Shown here piece after piece: positions 57,849-64,000 of a stretch of 64,000 nt of DNA (positions are counted from its first letter, which is position 1; every line of letters begins with the position of its first letter). Where the stretch lies: assembly GCF_026342035.1 (NCBI RefSeq), contig NZ_JAPENM010000004.1, forward strand, positions 124,001 through 188,000, read 5' to 3'. Origin of the DNA: Aldersonia sp. NBC_00410 (GTDB lineage: Bacteria; Actinomycetota; Actinomycetes; Mycobacteriales; Mycobacteriaceae). The notes under the pieces were generated by a model, which was not told the origin of the DNA, ran no database searches, and saw nothing but the letters and a program-made list of their open reading frames with translations. Both the position numbers and the translations under genes were made by a program.

Positions 57849-59329
57849 CAGCCGATCGTATTGGGGGCCACCGCCGCTTCTTCGGCGGGCCGACCGGTCC
57901 CCGGTGCCGGCTTCGCCGGGCGGACGAAGAACAGCGACGCGACCACGCCGATGACCAGGATTGCGGCCGGCAGCAACAGCGATTCGCTCAGCGCGGTGCT
58001 GAAGGCCTCCTTGACGGGCTCCGGCACCGGCCCGGACAGCGAACCCTCCCCGGCACCACCCCCGAGTCCCTGTGCGGCCATGCGCGCGGTGATCAGTGCG
58101 CCGACACCGGCGCTGCCGAGTACCGACCCGACCTGTCGCGTGGTGTTGTAGACGCCCGCGCCCGCGCCCGCCTGGTGCATCGGCAGGTTGTGCGTCGCGG
58201 TGGCGCCGAGCGGCGCCCAGATGCAGGCGTTCGCCAGACCGATGAACGCGGCCGGAAGCATCAACTGCCACGCCGGCGTGTCGACATTCATCACGGCGGT
58301 GAACCACAGCAGGGAGAGTGCGAACAACGTGAAGCCGAAGGTCGGAATGATTCGCGGGTGGGTGCGATCCACCAGGCGTCCGACCAACGGCGCGAAAATA
58401 CCGGTGACGACCGCCATTGGCGCGAAGACCAGCGCGGACTTGGTTGGCGAGTAGCCGTGCACGGCCTGCAGATAGAAGAAGGTCGGCAGCATCATGGCGG
58501 TGACGGCCGCGCCCATCGCGCTGATTCCGACGTTCGCCAGCGAGAAGTTGCGGTCGCGGAACAATTCGAGCGGCAGCAGTGGCTCACCGCGGCTGCGTGA
58601 CTGGTAGTAGACAAAGACGCCGAGCAGGATCACGCCGGCCGCGATCGTCAGCCAGATCCGGCCGGACCAGTCGTAGGTGCTGCCCTCCTGGATGCCGAAC
58701 ACGAGCAGGAACATGCCGAGCGCGCTCAGGATGACGCCGGGGATGTCGAACTTGTGCTCGTTCGTCGGCAGGGCGGGCACGAAACGTACGGCGAGGACGA
58801 ATGCGACGATGCCGACCGGCACGTTGACGAGGAAGATCCACTCCCAGCCGAGGCTGTCGACGAGGACGCCGCCCAGGATCGGTCCGACCAACGTGGCGAT
58901 GCCGGCCACCGCGCCCCAGGCGCCCATGGCTGCGCCGCGCTTGTCCGGCGGGAAGATGCGGGTGATGACGGCCATCGTCTGCGGCGTCATCAGCGAGGCG
59001 CCGAGGCCCTGCACCGCGCGAGCGGCGATGAGTGTCTCGATATTCGGTGACAGCGCGCACCACAGCGAGGCGGCGGTGAAGACCGTCAGCCCGACCAGGT
59101 AGACGTTCTTCGGGCCGTACTTGTCGCCGAGCCGTCCGGTCACCAGCAGCGGCGCGGCGAAGGCCAGCAGGTAGGCACTGGTCACCCAAACCACGCTGTT
59201 GACGTCGGCCTGCAGATCGGTGAGGATCGCCGGGTTTGCCACCGCGACGATCGTCATATCCAGCAGGATCATGAAGAATCCCACGCAAAGCGCCCCGAGC
59301 GCGATCCATGGGTTGCGTTCGGTTGTCAC
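57848..59329 (-). CDS. MFS drug transporter, DHA2 (EmrB/QacA) family
   Basis: A 493-aa transporter with about 14 transmembrane segments. Family motifs include LLDMTIVAVANPAILTDL (segment 1, motif D1-like), LLVTGRLGDKYGPKNVYL (motif A) and WRWIFL-type WEWIFLVNVPVGI after segment 5. It exports drugs or toxic metabolites using the proton gradient. The GTG at 59329 overlaps the padR stop by 4 nt, so PadR very likely controls it. The stop overlaps the crotonase gene by 1 nt. Confidence 0.93.
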   Translation of the reverse strand: MTTERNPWIALGALCVGFFMILLDMTIVAVANPAILTDLQADVNSVVWVTSAYLLAFAAPLLVTGRLGDKYGPKNVYLVGLTVFTAASLWCALSPNIETLIAARAVQGLGASLMTPQTMAVITRIFPPDKRGAAMGAWGAVAGIATLVGPILGGVLVDSLGWEWIFLVNVPVGIVAFVLAVRFVPALPTNEHKFDIPGVILSALGMFLLVFGIQEGSTYDWSGRIWLTIAAGVILLGVFVYYQSRSRGEPLLPLELFRDRNFSLANVGISAMGAAVTAMMLPTFFYLQAVHGYSPTKSALVFAPMAVVTGIFAPLVGRLVDRTHPRIIPTFGFTLFALSLLWFTAVMNVDTPAWQLMLPAAFIGLANACIWAPLGATATHNLPMHQAGAGAGVYNTTRQVGSVLGSAGVGALITARMAAQGLGGGAGEGSLSGPVPEPVKEAFSTALSESLLLPAAILVIGVVASLFFVRPAKPAPGTGRPAEEAAVAPNTIG

Positions 59330-59964
59330 GAGTTGACCCTCGACTTCTCTTTGCTGCCATCCGGCAGTTCGGATGGATTGATGAATGGCGGCGTGCCGGG
59401 CCATGGGAGATCACCGTTGCCGATCTCTTCGACGAGGTTGCGCAGGAACTGGTCCTCCGCCTCGGCCTGGGTGCGCAAATAGCCGATCACGATCCAGAAC
59501 ACACGCGGCACTGCGCGACTCTCGGCTCCCGCGGTGAGAGCGTCGTACTCCGCGATATCGGCTTCGATTGATTCGATGCGGCGTCGGAGCTGCCGCGTCA
59601 CGTCCTCGGCGGTCAGGTTGTGCGCCTCGGCGAGCGCCACGGGAAACAGCGGATACTCCCGTTCGGCGGTGCCAAGAATTTCACCGACGCGCGATGTGAG
59701 CGCGGCCCTGCCGACCGCGGTGATCTCGTAGGTGGTGCGTTCCGGGCGGTTGCCCGCCCGGTCGGTGCCGCAGGCGCGCAGCAGTTTCGCGTCCTCCAGC
59801 CGACCGACGGTGTGATACAGCGAGCCGGGCCGAACCTTGACGATCCGGTCCTCGTGCCGCTGCTGCAGCACCTGCACCATCTCGTAGGGGTGCATCGGGC
59901 GCTCGAAGAGCAATGCGAGCACGGCAATACCCAGCGGGCCGAGCGCTCTGCGTCCCGGTTTCAT
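59326..59964 (-). CDS. PadR family transcriptional regulator
   Basis: A 212-aa PadR repressor. The winged helix (about 10-85) has LGIAVLALLFERPMHPYEMVQVLQQRHEDRIVKVRPGSLYHTVGRLEDAKLL-type helices. A C-terminal helical dimerisation domain (about 105-190) includes LRRRIESIEADIAEYDAL. The ATG at 59964 follows GGGGAGGTG. It heads the padR-MFS-crotonase operon and is divergent from the glutathionyl-hydroquinone-reductase-like gene. PadR proteins typically repress an adjacent efflux pump and respond to its substrate. Confidence 0.93.
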   Translation of the reverse strand: MKPGRRALGPLGIAVLALLFERPMHPYEMVQVLQQRHEDRIVKVRPGSLYHTVGRLEDAKLLRACGTDRAGNRPERTTYEITAVGRAALTSRVGEILGTAEREYPLFPVALAEAHNLTAEDVTRQLRRRIESIEADIAEYDALTAGAESRAVPRVFWIVIGYLRTQAEAEDQFLRNLVEEIGNGDLPWPGTPPFINPSELPDGSKEKSRVNS

Positions 59965-60092
59965 CGCCGCACCTCCCCTCGACACGCAACCTACGACTCG
60001 GCACCGACATAGTCCGCGCCAATTAGTCCACATGGAATATACGGCGTGGAAGTCGCGGGTTCAACGGTCCATGTAGCGGCTATCCAGGAGGC

Positions 60093-61115
60093 ATGGCCGC
60101 AAAATCTGCCAACGGAGAAGCCGAGCAAGCCACGTTCACGCGCGACACCCGGTACATCAACACCCGCATCACCGAGGACGGCCGCGCCGGATACCCGGTC
60201 GAACCGGATCGGTATCGGCTGATCGCCGCGCGCGCCTGCCCGTGGGCGAACCGCGCGCTCATCGTGCGCCGGCTGCTCGGTCTCGAGGACGTCATTTCGC
60301 TCGGCCTGTGCGGGCCGACCCATGACGAGCGCAGCTGGACGTTCGATCTCGATCCCGACGGCGTCGACCCGGTACTGCAGATTCCACGGCTGCGCGACGC
60401 CTACCTGGCGCGCGACCCCGACTTTTCGCTCGGCATCACGGTGCCCGCGATCGTCGATGTGCCAACCGGCCAGGTCGTCACCAACGACATCTTCTCGCTC
60501 ACCGTCGACCTGTCCACCGAATGGGCGAAGTACCACCGCGAGGGCGCGCCGCAGCTCTATCCCGAGGCGCTGCGCGCCGAGATCGACGAGGTCGCGGAGC
60601 TTATCTACAACGACGTCAACAACGGGGTCTACCGCTGCGGGTTCTCCGGATCCCAGCGGGCATACGACCTCGCCTATGACCGGCTGTTCGCGCGGCTCGA
60701 CTGGCTCACCGAGCAGCTCTCCGCCCGGCGGTACCTGGTCGGCACCACCATCACCGAGGCCGACGTGCGGCTGTTCACCACACTCGTTCGCTTCGACGCC
60801 GTCTACCACGGGCACTTCAAGTGCAACCGGCACAAACTCACCGAGATGCCGGTCCTGTGGGCCTACGCGCGCGATCTGTTCCAGACCCCAGGCTTCGGCG
60901 ACACCATCGACTTCGGGCAGATCAAACGCCACTACTACGTCGTGCACACCGACCTGAACCCGAAGCAGATCGTGCCGAAGGGCCCCGACCCGACCGGCTG
61001 GCTCTCCCCGCACGGCCGGGACGAACTCGGCGGGTTGCCGTTCGGCAACGGCACACCACCGCCAACGCCGGCGCCCGACGAGACCGTCCCGCCGCTGCAC
61101 GCGCTCTCGTTCTGA
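60093..61115 (+). CDS. glutathionyl-hydroquinone reductase-like protein (ECM4/YqjG family)
   Basis: A 340-aa GST-fold protein with the Xi-class active site ACPWANR (Cys49), then LCGPTHDERSWTF, ITVPAIVDVPTGQVVTNDI and the helical domain (RRYLVGTTITEADVRLFTTLVRFDAVYHGHF). Xi-class enzymes remove thiol groups from conjugated hydroquinones. Mycolata use mycothiol rather than glutathione, so the thiol substrate may differ. The ATG follows CCAGGAGGC. It is divergent from padR, with 128 nt between starts. Confidence 0.92.
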   Translation: MAAKSANGEAEQATFTRDTRYINTRITEDGRAGYPVEPDRYRLIAARACPWANRALIVRRLLGLEDVISLGLCGPTHDERSWTFDLDPDGVDPVLQIPRLRDAYLARDPDFSLGITVPAIVDVPTGQVVTNDIFSLTVDLSTEWAKYHREGAPQLYPEALRAEIDEVAELIYNDVNNGVYRCGFSGSQRAYDLAYDRLFARLDWLTEQLSARRYLVGTTITEADVRLFTTLVRFDAVYHGHFKCNRHKLTEMPVLWAYARDLFQTPGFGDTIDFGQIKRHYYVVHTDLNPKQIVPKGPDPTGWLSPHGRDELGGLPFGNGTPPPTPAPDETVPPLHALSF

Positions 61116-61119
61116 CGCG

Positions 61120-61548
61120 CTACTCCCCCGCGTAACTACCGAAGGACCAGAACACGCCCTCCGGATCGCGGCAGACGAAATCGCGCCCACCGTAATCCTC
61201 GTCGCGCGGCTCGCGGACGATCTGTGCGCCGCCGGCGACCGCGCGGCGGTAAAGCTCGTCCACGTCGTCGGTCACGATGTAGATCGAGCCGACACCGGGC
61301 GGCAGGTCGCGCAACGCGCTCTCCTCGCGCACCGAGCCGAGCATCAGTCCGCCGCCGCCGGGCCAGTCGAGTTGGGCATGCTCCACGACGTCGCCCTCGC
61401 CGTAGACGGCAGTCTCGACGAAGCCGAACACGTCGACGAGGAAGCGGATGGCGGCGCGTGCGTTGCGGTAGGTCAGGGTCGGCCAGATGACCGTCGCGAC
61501 TCGCGCACCGGTCCCAGCCGTTCTCGTTGATTCGGTCGTATTCGTCAT
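61120..61548 (-). CDS. VOC family protein (glyoxalase-like)
   Basis: A 142-aa VOC protein with TLTYRNARAAIRFLVDVFGFVETAVYG, VEHAQLDWPGGGGLMLGS and the closing strand DPEGVFWSFGSYAGE. Paired modules and His/Glu positions suit metal binding, but the substrate is unknown. The ATG at 61548 overlaps the AraC-type gene stop by 4 nt, so the two are cotranscribed and the regulator may control a pathway involving this protein. Confidence 0.88.
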   Translation of the reverse strand: MTNTTESTRTAGTGARVATVIWPTLTYRNARAAIRFLVDVFGFVETAVYGEGDVVEHAQLDWPGGGGLMLGSVREESALRDLPPGVGSIYIVTDDVDELYRRAVAGGAQIVREPRDEDYGGRDFVCRDPEGVFWSFGSYAGE

Positions 61549-62411
61549 GGCAGCAAGTCTTCGCCGGCTGCCGGTCCGCTTGCTTGGACAAATGCGAACT
61601 CGTTCGCCCGCCACGCCGACGGTGACATCCCGGCCAGCTCCCGCCATTCCCGCGCCATATGCGCCTGGTCGTAATAGCCGCAGGTCGCGGCGACTTCGGC
61701 GAGCGACGGGATTGCCGGACGGCGTAGGTGGTTGTGCGCGACCGAGAATCGCGCGATCCGCGCGGACTCCTTCGGGGTCACGCCGAACTCCGCACTGAAT
61801 CGGCCGACCAGATGCCTGCGGCTCCAGCCGAGTTCGGCGGCGACATCCGCGACGCGGGTGCGTCCCCCGCTGCCAACGAGCAACCGCCATGCGCCGACCA
61901 GCGGCGCGCCGATGCCAATCTCGCCGCGGCGGCCGATTTCGCCGGCCAGCCTGCGAGTGAGCACGTCGTCGAGAATCCCGAACCGGGCGTCCCACGATTC
62001 GGTCGCGGCCAGTCGCTCGCGCAACTCGCTTCCATCGCCACCGATCACCGCGTCGAGATCCACGATCCACGCGCCCAACTCGGCGGCCGGGACGCCGAGC
62101 AGCGCACGCGCGCCCAGCGGGGTCAGCGACAACTGGACGCCGTGCTGATTGCCGTCGTGCACGATCGTGACCGGCGCGGACGTGATACCGCTGGCCAGCG
62201 CTTCGAAGCGTCCGCTCGATTGCTGCGGATGCGAGGGGGTGCCGATCTCGAGCGCATCGCCGATGGTGATGACGACGGTCAGGTGCGGCGAGGGCATGCC
62301 CACGTGGGTGCCCGGCGGATACCCGGCGAGCCGGTAGCCGTCGTAGGTGCGTAGATACGGCCGCAATACCGGGGCGGGCTCGCGCCGAGCTCCCGCCGAA
62401 TTGGAGCTCAC
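61545..62411 (-). CDS. AraC family transcriptional regulator
   Basis: A 288-aa AraC-type regulator. The N-terminal sensing region (about 10-165) begins EPAPVLRPYLRTYDGYRL, and the C-terminal double helix-turn-helix domain (about 185-275) has TRVADVAAELGWSRRHLVGRFSAEFG and AEVAATCGYYDQAHMAREWRELAGMSP. The GTG at 62411 is chosen from the conserved region; the ribosome site is weak. The VOC gene overlaps its 3' end. Confidence 0.9.
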   Translation of the reverse strand: MSSNSAGARREPAPVLRPYLRTYDGYRLAGYPPGTHVGMPSPHLTVVITIGDALEIGTPSHPQQSSGRFEALASGITSAPVTIVHDGNQHGVQLSLTPLGARALLGVPAAELGAWIVDLDAVIGGDGSELRERLAATESWDARFGILDDVLTRRLAGEIGRRGEIGIGAPLVGAWRLLVGSGGRTRVADVAAELGWSRRHLVGRFSAEFGVTPKESARIARFSVAHNHLRRPAIPSLAEVAATCGYYDQAHMAREWRELAGMSPSAWRANEFAFVQASGPAAGEDLLP

Positions 62412-62548
62412 GATTTCAGGGTAGGCAGTGTGCGACGCCCGCGCGATCGGGTTCCAGCTGCCGGGGACCACGGAACCCGGACGGATCCGCGAACGTTGGA
62501 CAGGACATCGATACCGGGACAAACCGGACGCGACGAAGGGACGAACAG

Positions 62549-63247
62549 ATGGCGCCGTCGAAATTGGATCGCACCGTGGTGTCGCTGCTCGACAACGGCG
62601 CCAAGCTGCAGTCTCCCGCGATCGATCGGTACGTCGGTCGGCTGCGCCGCGCCCATCCCGACGACACACCCGGGCAGATCATCGATCGCCTGGAGAAGAC
62701 CTTTCTCAATTCGGTGACCGGTTCGGGCGCCGCAGTGGGGGCCACCGCCGCGGTCCCGGGCGTCGGAACCGTCGCCACCCTGGCCGCAGCGGGCGCCGAG
62801 GTGGTGTTCTTCCTCGAGGCCTCGGCGGTGATGACGCTTGCGGTGGCGTCGGTGTACGGGATCCATCCGGCCGATCACGAGCAACGGCGCGCGCTCGTGC
62901 TCGCCGTCGCACTCGGCGAGAGCGGCACCGCCATCATGGCCCGCAGCACCGGACGATCCGCGAAGAGCTGGGTTTCGATGATCGGTACGCGCATTCCGGG
63001 ACTCGAGAAGACGAACCGAAAACTGTTGCACCGCTACGTCACCCAGTACGCCGCCAAGCGCAGCGCGTTGCTACTGGGCAAGGTGGTGCCCGCCGGTATC
63101 GGCGCGGTCATCGGCAGCTTCGGCAACCGGGCGATCGGCAAGCGCACCATCGCGCACGCGCGCGCGGCGTTCGGCCCGGCTCCCACGGCATGGCCGGTCG
63201 GCGCGGGTGGCAATGTCATCGACCTCCGACCTGCGATCGAAGCGTGA
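62549..63247 (+). CDS. conserved-looking protein of unknown function with glycine-rich hydrophobic core
   Basis: A 232-aa protein I do not recognise. After a basic N-terminus (about 1-50) comes a Gly/Ala/Val-rich stretch (about 55-110: TGSGAAVGATAAVPGVGTVA then AGAEVVFFLEASAVMTLAVA) that could insert in or lie along a membrane. Charged helices and a second Gly-rich hydrophobic segment (about 170-200) follow. Start ATG with AAGGGAC upstream. It somewhat resembles EcsC-like proteins, but I cannot confirm this. Confidence 0.7.
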   Translation: MAPSKLDRTVVSLLDNGAKLQSPAIDRYVGRLRRAHPDDTPGQIIDRLEKTFLNSVTGSGAAVGATAAVPGVGTVATLAAAGAEVVFFLEASAVMTLAVASVYGIHPADHEQRRALVLAVALGESGTAIMARSTGRSAKSWVSMIGTRIPGLEKTNRKLLHRYVTQYAAKRSALLLGKVVPAGIGAVIGSFGNRAIGKRTIAHARAAFGPAPTAWPVGAGGNVIDLRPAIEA

Positions 63248-63258
63248 CCCAGCCGATC

Positions 63259-63272
63259 TGGTCATGTGACCA
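63259..63272. promoter_or_regulatory. TGGTCA-TG-TGACCA palindrome upstream of hydrolase
   Basis: A perfect 6-bp inverted repeat with a 2-nt spacer, 74 nt before the hydrolase ATG at 63346. TAGTGT (63284-63289) just downstream could be a -10 box. Candidate operator; regulator unknown. Confidence 0.4.
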
Positions 63273-63345
63273 ATGTCTCTGCTAGTGTTTCGCCTCACAT
63301 GTTGACGGCTCCGTCAGGCGCCGACACGAAGCAAGGCGGAGTGCA

Positions 63346-64000
63346 ATGGCGCATGATTCGCCCCCGTTGGGGCTGCACGTGGAGACCTACGGCAAGGGTC
63401 GGCATACCCTGCTGCTGATCCACGGTTTCTCGGACAATCTGTCCACCTGGCAGCGTGTGATCCCCGAACTCGCCAGGGAGTACCGCGTCATCGCCGTGGA
63501 CCTGCCCGGCTTCGGCCGGGCGAGTGCCGCGTGGCCGGATCCGCTCATCCCCGGCTATGTCGCACTGCTGCGTGAACTGCTCGTCTCGCAGCGCCGGGGT
63601 CCGGTGACGGTGATCGGAAACTCGCTCGGCGCGGTGACCGCGCTGGCCCTGGCGACCGAACACCCCGAACTCGTGTATCGCGTCGTCCTCGCAGACATGC
63701 CCGGGATCGACGGCATCCCGCGCTACTGGAACATGATCGGCAATCGCAATACCGAACGCGCGCTCCGGCTCCTCTCCCTGCCGGTGCCCGCCCCCGTGTT
63801 GCAGCAGGTGATGGAACACGGCTACAGCCTGGCTGGGATGCGCCATCCGCGGCAGCCCGGCAGCAACGAGATCCGCCGCGCCTTCGGCACGCACTACGCG
63901 GACAAGTCACGCACCATGTCGCTGCTCCCGATCGCCCGCCAGCTGTTCGCCGAACTGCAGACCATGCCGATTCGCCGCATGGTGCGCGAATTGACCGTGC
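63346..64000 (+). CDS. alpha/beta fold hydrolase (3' partial)
   Basis: An open frame from ATG 63346 to the window end, 218 codons, with no stop in the window. AAGGCGGAG lies upstream. The protein shows TLLLIHGFSDNLSTW (oxyanion region), VIAVDLPGFGRA and a nucleophile elbow IGNSLGAVTAL (Ser93). The Asp and His would lie beyond or near the cut. It is related to esterases, epoxide hydrolases or C-C bond hydrolases; the class is not resolved. Confidence 0.88.
   Translation, partial: MAHDSPPLGLHVETYGKGRHTLLLIHGFSDNLSTWQRVIPELAREYRVIAVDLPGFGRASAAWPDPLIPGYVALLRELLVSQRRGPVTVIGNSLGAVTALALATEHPELVYRVVLADMPGIDGIPRYWNMIGNRNTERALRLLSLPVPAPVLQQVMEHGYSLAGMRHPRQPGSNEIRRAFGTHYADKSRTMSLLPIARQLFAELQTMPIRRMVRELTV

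Noticed and set aside
63295-63894. 199-aa minus-strand open frame at the right end
   Set aside because: Complement of the partial alpha/beta hydrolase, which has a good ribosome site and family motifs.
1-64000. tRNA, rRNA, CRISPR array or insertion sequence
   Set aside because: No cloverleaf with a GTTCGA-type T-loop, no regularly spaced repeats and no transposase-like protein were found by eye; a tRNAscan or CRISPR-finder run would settle this.

Overview
This window is high-GC actinobacterial DNA. Several families point to the mycolic-acid-bearing Mycobacteriales, most likely Nocardia, Rhodococcus or a close relative: an EspG/PPE-like/DUF3558 operon (22.4-25.4 kb), a mycobacterial-type PtpB phosphatase, an AMIN-like lipoprotein, a Rhodococcus-type endoglycoceramidase, paired acyl-CoA dehydrogenases and a FadD15-like ligase. 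No rRNA, tRNA, CRISPR array, IS element or prophage was seen. Genes are dense, often coupled by 1-8 nt overlaps, and GTG or TTG starts are common.

Layout. 1-2.0 kb: end of an NMT1-type ABC import operon. 2.0-4.6 kb: Rdx/SelW-like protein, then an ECF42-type sigma factor locus (sigma, VOC protein, a 30-aa ORF, a DGPF/YCII protein) with candidate sigma-dependent promoters. 4.7-8.1 kb: secreted endoglycoceramidase, phosphodiesterase, TSUP exporter. 8.2-10.8 kb: secreted lipase-like protein lacking its serine nucleophile, coupled to an unrecognised secreted protein. 10.8-15.3 kb: Asn/Asp-rich secreted protein, ADP-ribosylglycohydrolase/phosphatase fusion, HAD phosphatase, aldo/keto reductase, NrtR-type regulator. 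15.4-22.4 kb: lipoprotein, azoreductase, NTF2-like protein, MacB/FtsX-like exporter, AP endonuclease, HMG-CoA-lyase-like enzyme. 22.4-25.4 kb: orphan type VII-associated operon.

25.5-36.8 kb is the most coherent accessory system. It holds an amidase, two Asp/Glu-racemase/maleate-isomerase-like proteins, a DUF3830 protein, a D-2-hydroxyacid dehydrogenase, a GntR/FCD regulator, a semialdehyde dehydrogenase, a GlcD/Fe-S/CCG oxidase and a class III aminotransferase. Four copies of one near-perfect palindrome (TAGATTGTYRACAATCTA) sit before all four transcription units. I infer one GntR regulon for catabolism of an amide- or lactam-type nitrogen compound through an amino acid, a semialdehyde and a carboxylate; the substrate is unknown.

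36.8-64 kb: small membrane protein, acyl-CoA dehydrogenase pair, histidine phosphatase, RidA-like protein, lipoprotein and secreted protein, DEAD-box helicase, nitrilase, phosphoribosyltransferase, FadD15-like ligase, membrane protein, lipase-type hydrolase, a 1152-aa nuclease/RNase H-like/SF1 helicase protein, PLP deaminase/aldolase, molybdopterin oxidoreductase, PtpB, a truncated adenylate-forming protein, a padR-MFS-enoyl-CoA hydratase operon, a glutathionyl-hydroquinone-reductase-like protein, an AraC-VOC pair, an unrecognised glycine-rich protein, and an alpha/beta hydrolase cut by the window end.
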